A stretch of DNA of 8,647 nt, taken from positions 1 to 8,647 of the forward strand of contig JAJYJR010000235.1 in the NCBI GenBank assembly GCA_021789355.1. Reading direction: 5' to 3'. The notes under the pieces were generated by a model that had not been told where the DNA came from, searched no databases, and worked only from the letters and a program-made list of their open reading frames with translations. Both the position numbers and the translations under genes were made by a program. Below, in pieces: positions 1 through 7,822 of this stretch. The stretch comes from Chloroflexota bacterium (GTDB lineage Bacteria > Chloroflexota > Limnocylindria > Limnocylindrales > CSP1-4). Each line of letters opens with the position of its first letter. Position 1 is the stretch's first letter.

Positions 1-817
1 TCTCGCGCGTGATGTTGGCCTGGCGCACCTTGTTGTAGGTGAGCGTCAGGTCCTCGATGAGCTCCTCGGCGTTCTCGGTCGCGTTCTTCATGGCGACCAT
101 CCGGCTCGACTGCTCGCTGGCGGCGGATTCGAGCACCGCCTGGTAGATGCGGGTGGCCACGTACCGCGGCAGGAGCTGCTCCAGCACGGACGCGGGGTTC
201 GGCTCGAAGATGAACTGGTTGCCCGGGATCCCCCTGGTGTCGTCGGAGGGTCGGATGGGGAGCAGCACCTCGAGCTCGGGGCGCTGGGTGAGGGTGGAGA
301 TGAATTGCGGGAAGACCAGATCGACCCTGCCGTAGGTGCCGGAGAGATAGTCGTCGGTGATCAGGCTCGCCAGTGGCAGCACGTCCGCGAAAGTCGGCCG
401 GTCGCCGTAGTTGAGGAAGAAGGCCGCGATCGGCACCCGCAGGCGGCGGAGCGCGTCGCGCCCCTTGCGCCCCACCGCCACCACCGCCAGGTCGCCGGGA
501 TGGTCGACGATCTCACGCGCGGCGAACCGCACCAGGTTGGTGTTGAGGGCACCGGCAAGGGGCCGGTCCGTGGTGAAGACCACGATGCAGCGCCGGCCAC
601 CGTTGCGCTGCGCCAGGAGCGGGTGCTCCTCGCCACCCAGCACGGTCGCGACGTCCGCCAGGACCTCGTCGAGCTTGTCGCTGTAGGGGCGCGCGGCGAG
701 CGTGGCGTCCTGGGCCCGCTTGAGCTTCGACGCGGCCACGAACTGCATGGCCCGCGTGATCTGCTTGATGTTGCGGACCGACGCGATACGGCGCCGGATC
801 TCCCGCTGGCTCGCCAC
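1..817 (-). CDS. atpG: ATP synthase F1 gamma subunit, 3' end cut by window edge
   Basis: Gamma is the central rotor shaft of F1Fo ATP synthase; it couples c-ring rotation to catalysis in the alpha3beta3 head. Reading from a GTG at 817-815 gives 272 uninterrupted codons to the window edge. The N-terminal helix (MASQREIRRRIASVRNIKQI, then TRAMQFVAASK, residues 1-31) is the classic gamma start. A Rossmann-like core follows (CIVVFTTDRPLAGALNTN, 77-94). The C-terminal helix (SRMVAMKNATENAEELI, 238-254) leads into NITRE, where the conserved C-terminal signature begins. Only about 10-20 residues should be missing. The start lies 11 bases after the atpA stop. The upstream GGGCCGGGCGGG is a weak ribosome site, so coupling to atpA is likely. 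Oddity: the loop reads TDRPLAGALN, where E. coli has TDRGLCGGLN. Identity is firm; the GTG is chosen because the protein then starts exactly where the family does. Confidence 0.96.
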   Translation of the reverse strand, partial: MASQREIRRRIASVRNIKQITRAMQFVAASKLKRAQDATLAARPYSDKLDEVLADVATVLGGEEHPLLAQRNGGRRCIVVFTTDRPLAGALNTNLVRFAAREIVDHPGDLAVVAVGRKGRDALRRLRVPIAAFFLNYGDRPTFADVLPLASLITDDYLSGTYGRVDLVFPQFISTLTQRPELEVLLPIRPSDDTRGIPGNQFIFEPNPASVLEQLLPRYVATRIYQAVLESAASEQSSRMVAMKNATENAEELIEDLTLTYNKVRQANITRE

Positions 818-828
818 CCCGCCCGGCC

Positions 829-2361
<1,533 letters not shown>

Positions 2362-2370
2362 GCTGGGGGT

Positions 2371-2375
2371 CTCCT
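2371..2375 (-). promoter_or_regulatory. Shine-Dalgarno of atpA overlapping the atpH stop
   Basis: On the minus strand the junction reads CTCTAGGAGACCCCCAGC followed by the atpA ATG. The last two bases of the atpH stop TAG (2376-2374) form the first two bases of AGGAG. A ribosome finishing atpH therefore ends on the atpA ribosome site, which suggests coupled translation. Spacing to ATG is 9 bases. The site supports the chosen atpA start. Confidence 0.75.
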
Positions 2376-2919
2376 AGAGGGCGCCCGAGACGAGCCGGCT
2401 CCGCAGCCGCTCGAGGCGGCCCCGGACGCTCCCGTCGAACAGGCGGTCGCCGAGCCGGACGACGATCCCCCCGATCAGCGCGGGGTCGACCTCGATCGTC
2501 AGGCGCACTGGCCCGCCGGTGAGCTGTACGAGGCGGTCCATCAGCTCGCGACGCTCGTCGCCGGAGAGCTCGGACGCGCTGGTGACCGCGGCGCTCGCGA
2601 CGCCGCCGTGGCGGTCCACGAGCCGCTGGAACTCCGATGCCACGAGCGGCAGCAGCTCGGCGCGCCGCCGCTCCATCAGCAGCCCGACGAGGCGAAGGAC
2701 ATTGCCGGGGAGCGGCTGGACCAGGACGCGCTGCAGTACCTCCTGGCGCGCCTGGCGCGCGAGGGTCGGGTTGACCAGCACCTCGGCCACCCGCCGGTCC
2801 GCGTACGCGGCCGTCGCCCGGGCGAGGGCGTCGTTCCAGGCGTCGATCGCGTGGTCCTCGACCGCGACCTGGAACGCGGCCTCGGCATAGCGGCGGGCGT
2901 CGGTGCTGGAGCGCGGCAT
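2374..2919 (-). CDS. atpH: ATP synthase F1 delta subunit (OSCP)
   Basis: Delta sits on top of the F1 head and ties it to the b-subunit peripheral stalk. The frame gives 181 residues, normal for the family (about 175-185). The N-terminal six-helix domain starts with the usual YAEAAFQVAVE (11-21). The C-terminal OSCP signature is clear at about 147-172: ALIGGIVVRLGDRLFDGS, then VRGRLERLR. The start ATG (2919-2917) shares its A with the TGA stop of atpF (TGATG), a typical translational-coupling overlap, so no separate ribosome site is needed. The middle of the protein is Arg/Glu/Val-rich and diverged, which is normal for delta. Confidence 0.97.
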   Translation of the reverse strand: MPRSSTDARRYAEAAFQVAVEDHAIDAWNDALARATAAYADRRVAEVLVNPTLARQARQEVLQRVLVQPLPGNVLRLVGLLMERRRAELLPLVASEFQRLVDRHGGVASAAVTSASELSGDERRELMDRLVQLTGGPVRLTIEVDPALIGGIVVRLGDRLFDGSVRGRLERLRSRLVSGAL

Positions 2920-3512
2920 CAGCGGGCGGCCCCTCCGCCGGCCGAGCCGCCCGCCGCGGCGCCTCCGGGCGCCGTCTCGGCGAGGAACTGCTCGACCAGG
3001 CGCCGCTCGCGTTCGGACGTCATCGTCTCGCCGACCACGCGGCCGGCGGCACGGAGCGCGAGGTCCGCGATCTGGGTCCGGACGTCCGCCATCGTGCGCT
3101 CGCGCTCGGCATCGATCTCGGCGGCCGCCTGTTCGCGGAGTCGGTCGATCTCCTCGCGCGCGGCGGCGAGGTCGCGCTCGCGCGCCTCCTCGGCGCCCTT
3201 CTGCGCCCGCTGCAGGATCTCGTTGGCCTCGTGCCGGGCCTCCGTCAGCACGCGGTTCCGGTCGAGCGCCGTCTCCTCGCGCTCCCTGCGGGCCCGGTCG
3301 GCATCGCGCAGCCCCTGCTCGATCCTCCCACGCCGCTCCGCGAGGATCTTCGTGACCGGCCCGAAGGCGAACTGCTGGATCACCACCAGGAAGAAGATGA
3401 AGTTGACGGCGGCGATGACGATCCAGAAGCCGTTGAAGACCAGCCCGGAGCTGGAGGCCTCCGCGAGAACGGGGGTCAACTGGTGGAATCCGCCGGCTAC
3501 GACCGCGTACAC
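2919..3512 (-). CDS. atpF: ATP synthase Fo subunit b, peripheral stalk
   Basis: Subunit b is the stator stalk that anchors delta and F1 to subunit a in the membrane. The 197-residue product has a short N-terminal segment, one membrane helix (about 25-47, NGFWIVIAAVNFIFFLVVI), and the usual short link FGPVTKILAERRGRIE. A long charged helix rich in Glu, Arg and Ala (about 55-160) follows and would form the right-handed coiled coil. The last 17 residues are a Gly/Ala tail that looks disordered. The start is GTG at 3512-3510, with GGAAGG 10 bases upstream. The first ~20 residues before the membrane helix are slightly long for the family, but no better start is visible. It lies 32 bases after atpE and overlaps atpH by one base. 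Confidence 0.95.
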   Translation of the reverse strand: MYAVVAGGFHQLTPVLAEASSSGLVFNGFWIVIAAVNFIFFLVVIQQFAFGPVTKILAERRGRIEQGLRDADRARREREETALDRNRVLTEARHEANEILQRAQKGAEEARERDLAAAREEIDRLREQAAAEIDAERERTMADVRTQIADLALRAAGRVVGETMTSERERRLVEQFLAETAPGGAAAGGSAGGGAAR

Positions 3513-3522
3513 GTGTCCCGAC

Positions 3523-3528
3523 CCTTCC
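3523..3528 (-). promoter_or_regulatory. Shine-Dalgarno of atpF (GGAAGG)
   Basis: GGAAGG on the minus strand lies 10 bases before the GTG at 3512-3510, inside the 32-base atpE-atpF gap. It supports GTG as the atpF start. Confidence 0.55.
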
Positions 3529-3544
3529 GGGGTACCGACCGCGA

Positions 3545-3769
3545 CTACTTCAGGAAGACGATCAGGACGCCGACCACGAAGGCCAGGATCCCGAGCCCTT
3601 CGGCGAACGCCGCGCCCAGGATGAACGTGGCCCGGATCGTGGACGCCGCGTCGGGATTGCGGCCCATCGCGCTGGTCGACATGCCGGTCAGGATCCCGAT
3701 CCCGATGCCGGGACCGATCACGCCGAGGGCGGCGAGGCCGGCCCCGAGCATCGCGACATCACCATTCAT
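3545..3769 (-). CDS. atpE: ATP synthase Fo subunit c, proteolipid ring
   Basis: Subunit c forms the membrane rotor ring that carries ions through Fo. The chosen product has 74 residues in a two-helix hairpin. Helix 1 has the glycine repeat at G19, G21, G23 and G25. The polar loop is GRNPD (36-40), and helix 2 carries the ion-binding carboxylate E57 in GAAFAEGLGI. Sodium-type rings need a Gln in helix 1 and a Ser directly after the Glu. Here those positions are I24 and G58, so proton coupling is inferred. The frame could be extended 12 codons to a GTG at 3805. That extension (GEGAHWRVVRN) is unlike any c subunit, and the ribosome site GGAGGG falls inside it, so ATG at 3769-3767 is preferred. 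The gene follows atpB after 66 bases. Confidence 0.97.
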   Translation of the reverse strand: MNGDVAMLGAGLAALGVIGPGIGIGILTGMSTSAMGRNPDAASTIRATFILGAAFAEGLGILAFVVGVLIVFLK

Positions 3770-3780
3770 GTTCCGAACGA

Positions 3781-3786
3781 CCCTCC
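3781..3786 (-). promoter_or_regulatory. Shine-Dalgarno of atpE (GGAGGG)
   Basis: GGAGGG on the minus strand lies 11 bases before the ATG at 3769-3767, slightly long but strong. Subunit c must be made in excess (about 8-15 per complex), which fits its being one of the best ribosome sites in the operon. It also settles the atpE start against the upstream in-frame GTG. Confidence 0.65.
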
Positions 3787-3835
3787 AATGTGCTCCCTCC
3801 CCCACCTCCGCGAGGGTGCCGGGAAGCCTCGACTG

Positions 3836-4882
3836 TCAGTGCGCGGGCCCGGATGGGAACCCGGCGCCCAGTGGTGGCCCGACATCACCCTCGGGCTCGG
3901 TGGCGAAGGCTGGCGCGGCGTGCTCCTCCTCGTGGGGTCTCTCGATCGCGGTGAGGATGTACATGAGGGTGAGCGACGCGAAGATCAGGGCCTGGATGAA
4001 TCCGATGAACCCCTCCAGGGCCACGAACGGGATGGGCACGAAGGCGATGACCAGGGCGGTGAAGACGCCCAGCATGATGCCGCCCCCGTACAGGTTGCCG
4101 AAGAGACGGAAGGACAGCGTGACGGGCTTGAAGAACTCCAGGAGGAACTCGATGAGGCCCACGTAGAGGTCGATCAGGCCGTCCTGGACGCTGCGGCGGA
4201 AACCGCCAAAGTTGAAGAACTTGCCGAGGTAGCCGCGCGTTCCCAGCGCGCGGACGCCCTCGACATGGGTGATCACGAACGTCACCAGCGCCAGGCCGAT
4301 CGTGATGTTGAGGTCGCTGGTGGGGGTGCGAAGGGCACTGATCTTGTCGCCGAAGAGGATCAGGTCGGTCCAGTTGGCGAACATGATGAACAGGAAGAAG
4401 GCCGAGAAGAGGCCGACATACGGCCGCGCCGCCGGGCCGCCCAGGCCGTCGGCGAAGGTGGCGAACTGCTCGTAGATCCACTCGAAGACATTCTGCAGAC
4501 CGCCGGGCACCAGGGTCATCCGCCGGGTGGCGGCGATCGACAGCACGAGCAGGGCCGCGATCACGATCCACGAGGCCAGGATGCTCGACGTGATGCTGGG
4601 ATGGAAGTCGATCACGAGCGGTGAGGTGGACACCGCGCCGCCCGGCGCGAAGTCCCACACGATGTTGGGGGGCACCGGCTCCAGGTTCTGGAGGATGGTG
4701 ACCTTGGGGTCCGGGAAGCCCTTTGGCGCGTCGGCGATCAACGCGATGGCGTCGACCACGACGACACCGGCCGCGGCCAGCCAGAGTGGCCGGCGGGTAC
4801 GGGCACGAGGGACTGGCTGGACCGCCGCTCCCTCCGTTTGCGGTCTGGCGGGCGAAGACTCGCTCGTCACGTCACTCCACAC
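3836..4882 (-). CDS. atpB: ATP synthase Fo subunit a
   Basis: Subunit a is the static membrane channel that passes protons to and from the c ring. The frame gives 348 residues, longer than the 271 of E. coli. The extra length is a polar N-terminus (1-31) ahead of the first hydrophobic helix (about 33-50), a segment to about 95, and a soluble Pro/Gly-rich C-terminus (about 316-348). The core is clear: RTPTSDLNITIGLAL (185-199), the essential arginine R259 in LSFRLFGNLYGG with N263, and Q297 in FIQALIF. Where E. coli has E219 and H245, this protein has G268 and E290, an alternative pairing found in other bacteria. The start is uncertain: GTG at 4882-4880 has no clear ribosome site, and a second GTG at 4870-4868 has GGAG four bases before it. 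It follows atpI by 34 bases. Confidence 0.96.
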   Translation of the reverse strand: MWSDVTSESSPARPQTEGAAVQPVPRARTRRPLWLAAAGVVVVDAIALIADAPKGFPDPKVTILQNLEPVPPNIVWDFAPGGAVSTSPLVIDFHPSITSSILASWIVIAALLVLSIAATRRMTLVPGGLQNVFEWIYEQFATFADGLGGPAARPYVGLFSAFFLFIMFANWTDLILFGDKISALRTPTSDLNITIGLALVTFVITHVEGVRALGTRGYLGKFFNFGGFRRSVQDGLIDLYVGLIEFLLEFFKPVTLSFRLFGNLYGGGIMLGVFTALVIAFVPIPFVALEGFIGFIQALIFASLTLMYILTAIERPHEEEHAAPAFATEPEGDVGPPLGAGFPSGPAH

Positions 4883-4916
4883 GCTGGGCGGGGCCGGGGC
4901 CGCGCCTCGAACTCGA

Positions 4917-5138
4917 CTAGTTGTACCGCGCCAGGAACCGGTCGATGATCCTGATCACGACGAGCCCGCCCGTCGCGAGCCCGAGGATCGATCCCACCAG
5001 CAGGAAGACCGGCAACGTGTGCAGCTGCTGATCGACCCACGCACCTGCCAGGACGAACGCCAGGATGGCGACCGCGAAGACGGCGCCGATCTCGGAGAAC
5101 AGGGCCAGATAGGCACCGACCTGACCAGGCTCACGCAC
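4917..5138 (-). CDS. atpI: AtpI/AtpZ-family small membrane protein of the ATP synthase operon
   Basis: The 73-residue protein has two hydrophobic helices (about 10-33 and 43-65) joined by a short polar loop. The segment AGAWVDQQLHTLPVFLLVG (31-49) followed by GLATGG matches the pattern of the ATPase_gene1/AtpZ family (G-x3-D-x4-T-x-P). Such proteins precede atpB in many bacteria. They have been linked to Fo assembly, c-ring assembly and Mg2+/Ca2+ transport, but the exact role is unsettled. An in-frame TGA two codons upstream limits the start to GTG at 5138-5136. GGGTGA lies just before it, as a close ribosome site. It is the first gene after the proposed operon promoter. It is not the longer ATP-synt_I type found in Bacillus. 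Confidence 0.88.
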   Translation of the reverse strand: MREPGQVGAYLALFSEIGAVFAVAILAFVLAGAWVDQQLHTLPVFLLVGSILGLATGGLVVIRIIDRFLARYN

Positions 5139-5161
5139 TCGTCACCCGGCAAAGCCGCGAA

Positions 5162-5190
5162 AGTATAACAGCGGGCAGGGATGCTACCAC
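5162..5190 (-). promoter_or_regulatory. Likely promoter of the atp operon (extended -10)
   Basis: On the minus strand TATACT (5167-5162) matches 5 of 6 positions of the sigma-70 -10 consensus. It is preceded by TG plus one base, making an extended -10 (TGTTATACT). Seventeen bases upstream is GTGGTA (5190-5185), a weak -35. The patch is conspicuously AT-rich for this DNA and lies in the only gap between the transferase and atpI. The predicted start near 5155 gives a leader of only about 17 bases before the atpI GTG, just long enough for a ribosome site. Inference from sequence alone. Confidence 0.6.
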
Positions 5191-5197
5191 GCTGGCG

Positions 5198-5214
5198 GCG
5201 ACGTCAGGCGTCGC
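5198..5214 (-). repeat. Small inverted repeat spanning the wecA-like stop codon
   Basis: GCGACG and CGTCGC form a perfect 6-bp stem around a 5-base loop (CCTGA on the minus strand) that holds the TGA stop of the transferase gene. No U-tract follows, so it is not a standard intrinsic terminator. It could weakly protect or attenuate the upstream transcript, or be chance in GC-rich DNA. Confidence 0.35.
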
Positions 5215-6469
5215 GGTCCGCGTTTCCCGACATGGGCGGTGCGTCCGGCCCTGCCGCGGCCCGCGGATCAGTCCCGGCCAGGTGCTGGGTCGCGGCCAGG
5301 GGATGGGCGGCGGCCGGTGGGTTGGTCGCGCCGAGCTCGGCGGCGAGCTCGGCGGCCGGCGCGGCGGTGTCCTCCTCGTACGAGCTGGCGTCCAGCCCAC
5401 TCGAGCCGGTGTCGCGTGCCCTCGCGGTCAGCAAGTAGAGGACGAGGCCGCCACCCACCACGATCCCCAGGAACGCATACATCTGCCCGGTACCCGACAG
5501 CCGGAAGCTCAGGATGGCCAGCAGTGCGCAGATGCCGTAGATCAGCAGCACCGCCTCCCGGTGGCCCAGCCCCAGGTCGAGCAGCCGGTGATGGAAGTGG
5601 CCGCGGTCCGGCGCGAACGGGGAGGTCCGCTGCGCGACGCGGCGCACGATGATCCAGAACGTATCGATGATCGGCACGCCGAGCACCAGCAGGGCGACCG
5701 CGACCTTGGCGGTGCCGAGGAGCGAGAGCACCGCCAGCGTGTAGCCGATCACGAACACCCCGGTCGTGCCGACGAAGATGCGGGCCGGGTGGAAGTTCCA
5801 CGGCAGGAAGCCGGCCAGCGCGCCCGCGAGGGTGAAGCAGAGGACCGCGACCACCGGCTGGTTCTGGGTGGCGGTGAACGATATGCCGCCCAGTGTCAGG
5901 GCCGCGATCATCGCGATCCCGGTGGAGAGGCCGTCCAGCCCGTCGATGAAGTTGATGCTGTTGATCATGCCCACGACCCAGAACACGGTGAGCAGCGGCC
6001 CGACCACCAGCCCGAACGTGATGACCGCGCCTCCCAGCGGATTGTTGATGAACCCGATGGTCATCCCGGAGGCGACGACGACGAGCGCGAGCACGATCTG
6101 GCCAAGGAACTGCCAGCGGGCGCGCAGGTCGCGGCGATCGTCGACGAAGCCGAGGACGGCGGCGAGGGCCGCGCCGGCGAACAGCGCCGCCAGCTGCGCA
6201 GGCTGCGGCCGGTAGGAGAGCGACACGACGTCCTGCTGCCGCTCGTACCAGAGCACGACCAGGCCCACCGCCAGGAACGCGACGGCGATCGCCAGGCCAC
6301 CACCGCGCGGCGTGGCCTCACGGTGGACGCGCCGCTCACCGGGCCGGTCGATCGCGCCCACGGCGGACGCGAGGCGGACCGCCAGGGGAGTCAGCAGGAA
6401 CGCGACCAGCGCCGCCAGGACCAGCCCGGCGAGCGCCAGCGGGAGCGCCTCGGCTCCCTCCTGCGTCAC
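5204..6469 (-). CDS. WecA/MraY-family polyprenyl-phosphate sugar-1-phosphate transferase
   Basis: Family members move a sugar-1-phosphate (GlcNAc-1-P or MurNAc-pentapeptide-1-P) from UDP to undecaprenyl phosphate, starting cell-wall or surface-glycan synthesis. The protein has 421 residues and about ten hydrophobic helices. Motifs in order: PRGGG (54-58), DDRRD (110-114), NSINFIDGLDGL (170-181), NFHPARIFVGTTG (225-237) and HFHHRLLDLG (291-300). The fourth motif normally reads GDxGS; here it is GTTGV, with Thr235 where a metal-binding Asp is expected, so activity is uncertain. Residues 353-421 form an Ala/Pro-rich polar tail. The start is GTG at 6469-6467, which overlaps the glyA stop as GTGA. 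The open frame continues upstream only as a shadow of glyA. It resembles WecA/TagO more than MraY, by neighbours (as rfe beside Mycobacterium atp) and the HxHHRLLD motif. The true substrate is unknown, so no symbol is assigned. Confidence 0.9.
   Translation of the reverse strand: MTQEGAEALPLALAGLVLAALVAFLLTPLAVRLASAVGAIDRPGERRVHREATPRGGGLAIAVAFLAVGLVVLWYERQQDVVSLSYRPQPAQLAALFAGAALAAVLGFVDDRRDLRARWQFLGQIVLALVVVASGMTIGFINNPLGGAVITFGLVVGPLLTVFWVVGMINSINFIDGLDGLSTGIAMIAALTLGGISFTATQNQPVVAVLCFTLAGALAGFLPWNFHPARIFVGTTGVFVIGYTLAVLSLLGTAKVAVALLVLGVPIIDTFWIIVRRVAQRTSPFAPDRGHFHHRLLDLGLGHREAVLLIYGICALLAILSFRLSGTGQMYAFLGIVVGGGLVLYLLTARARDTGSSGLDASSYEEDTAAPAAELAAELGATNPPAAAHPLAATQHLAGTDPRAAAGPDAPPMSGNADRDA
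5332..5355 (-). repeat. Tandem 12-bp duplication in the tail of the wecA-like gene
   Basis: CGAGCTCGGCGG on the plus strand occurs twice with no gap (5332-5343 and 5344-5355). It lies in the gene for the WecA-like protein and encodes two copies of AAEL (PAAELAAELG, 371-380). A multiple-of-three slip in a low-complexity tail keeps the frame and is probably neutral. Confidence 0.8.
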
Positions 6470-7794
6470 GTCTGGGGGAGCCCCGGGACGGGGAACCGGG
6501 CGCAGATCTCGTGGACCGCACCGGCGACCCGCTGGCGGACCGCCGGATCCTCGCGCCCCGCGACGGCGTCCATCATCAGCGCGCCGATCTCGCGCATCTC
6601 GGTCGCGCCCATGCCTCGGGTGGTGACCGCGGGCGAGCCCACGCGGATCCCCGACGCGATGTTGGGCGGGTTCTGATCGAAGGGGATGGCGTTCTTGTTG
6701 ACCGTGATCCCGACGTCGTCGAGGATCGCCTCGGCCTCCCGGCCGGTGACCCCGAGCGGCGTCACGTCGACCAGCATCAGGTGCGTGTCCGTGCCGCCCG
6801 ACACGACCCGCGCGCCGCGCTCGCGCAGCGAGGCGGCCAGCAACTGGGCGTTGTCGACCGTGCGGCGCTGGTCCTCGCGGTACTCGGGGGTCGCGGCGAG
6901 CAGCAGCGCCACCGCCTTGGCGGCGATCACGTGCATCAGCGGCCCGCCCTGCACGCCCGGGAACACGCTCTTGTCGACCGCCGCGGCGAGGGTGGTCTTC
7001 GCGAGCTTCGGGTAGTTCGCCTTCAGGTCGGCCGGCAGGTCGTCGCGGCTGAACACCAGGCCGCCGCGGGGGCCGCGCAGCGTCTTGTGGGTGGTGGTGG
7101 TGACGATGTCCGCGTGGGGGAACGGCGAGGGGTGGAGCCCCGCGGCGATGAGCCCCGCGATGTGGGCCATGTCCACGAAGAGGATGGCCCCGACGCCGTG
7201 GGCGATGGCGGCCAGTCTCTCGAAGTCGAGGGTGCGGGGGTAGGCCGACGCGCCCGCCACCAGCATGCGCGGCCGCACCTCCCGCGCGACCCGCTCGACG
7301 GTGTCGTAGTCGAGCACCTCGGTACCCGGCTCCACGCCGTAGCTGTGGACCTCGAACCACTTGCCACTGAAGTTGACCGGCGAGCCGTGCGTCAGGTGGC
7401 CGCCGTGGGCCAGGCTGAGTCCCATGATCCGGTCGCCGTGGTCGAGGACCGACAGGTAGGCGGCCATGTTGGCCTGGGCGCCGCTGTGTGGCTGCACGTT
7501 GACGTGCTCGGAGCCGCCGAACAGGGCGAGGGCGCGCTCCTGGGCCAACCGCTCGGCGACGTCCACGTACTCGCAGCCGCCGTAGTAGCGCTTGCCCGGG
7601 AGCCCCTCGGCGTACTTGTTGGTGAGCCAGGTCCCCTGCGCCTCCAGCACGGCGCCGAAGACGTAGTTCTCGCTCGCGATCAGCTCGAGCTTCCAGCGCT
7701 GCCGATCGCGCTCCCCCTCGACGGCGGCCCAGAGCTCTGGATCCACGTCTGCAAGGGGGGCCCAGGCGAGGCCCCGGCTGGTGGTCACGGTCAT
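6466..7794 (-). CDS. glyA: Serine hydroxymethyltransferase
   Basis: This cytoplasmic PLP enzyme converts serine plus tetrahydrofolate to glycine plus 5,10-methylene-tetrahydrofolate, the main one-carbon source. The product is 442 residues, slightly longer than the usual 410-430. Visible motifs are LIASENYV (38-45), KYAEGLPGKRYYGG (60-73, with catalytic Glu63), HSGAQAN (103-109), and DMAHIAGLIAAG (208-219, PLP-stacking region with D208 and H211). The PLP lysine is K237 in TTTTHKTLRGPRGG, and SGIRVG (381-386) carries the carboxylate-binding Arg384. ATG at 7794-7792 is chosen because GAGGAG lies 6 bases upstream. The open frame extends to about 7893, but those residues are not SHMT-like. The stop overlaps the start of the WecA-like gene (GTGA), so the two are co-translated. 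No residue is missing. Confidence 0.98.
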   Translation of the reverse strand: MTVTTSRGLAWAPLADVDPELWAAVEGERDRQRWKLELIASENYVFGAVLEAQGTWLTNKYAEGLPGKRYYGGCEYVDVAERLAQERALALFGGSEHVNVQPHSGAQANMAAYLSVLDHGDRIMGLSLAHGGHLTHGSPVNFSGKWFEVHSYGVEPGTEVLDYDTVERVAREVRPRMLVAGASAYPRTLDFERLAAIAHGVGAILFVDMAHIAGLIAAGLHPSPFPHADIVTTTTHKTLRGPRGGLVFSRDDLPADLKANYPKLAKTTLAAAVDKSVFPGVQGGPLMHVIAAKAVALLLAATPEYREDQRRTVDNAQLLAASLRERGARVVSGGTDTHLMLVDVTPLGVTGREAEAILDDVGITVNKNAIPFDQNPPNIASGIRVGSPAVTTRGMGATEMREIGALMMDAVAGREDPAVRQRVAGAVHEICARFPVPGLPQT

Positions 7795-7800
7795 GTGCGG

Positions 7801-7806
7801 CTCCTC
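7801..7806 (-). promoter_or_regulatory. Shine-Dalgarno of glyA (GAGGAG)
   Basis: GAGGAG on the minus strand is separated by 6 bases from ATG at 7794-7792. It fixes the glyA start against the longer in-frame extension. Confidence 0.75.
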
Positions 7807-7808
7807 AC

Positions 7809-7818
7809 CAGTGCACTG
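7809..7818. repeat. Perfect 10-bp palindrome CAGTGCACTG in the glyA leader
   Basis: CAGTGCACTG equals its own reverse complement. It lies 2 bases upstream of the glyA ribosome site and 4 bases from the second palindrome. With no loop it would act as a dimeric protein site rather than an RNA hairpin. It may be an operator half or chance. Confidence 0.4.
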
Positions 7819-7822
7819 TGGC

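Noticed and set aside
3770..3835. Possible hairpin (CGAGG...CCTCG) in the atpB-atpE gap as a terminator
   Set aside because: Only 5 bp of stem with an 11-base loop and no U-tract; the operon clearly continues.
3231..4624. Plus-strand open frames antisense to atpF, atpE and atpB
   Set aside because: Compositionally biased products (Glu/Gly/Arg-rich or Pro/Met/Ser-rich), no motifs, and full overlap with conserved ATP synthase genes.
5282..6676. A 464-codon plus-strand open frame opposite the WecA-like gene and the end of glyA
   Set aside because: The product is a low-complexity Arg/Asp/Glu/His string. The minus strand holds the conserved membrane enzyme motifs.
6470..7360. A 297-codon upstream extension of the WecA-like frame inside glyA, which would make a 718-residue fusion
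   Set aside because: The extension is an Arg/Gly/Pro-rich shadow of glyA in another frame. The homologous part begins right at the GTG overlapping the glyA stop.
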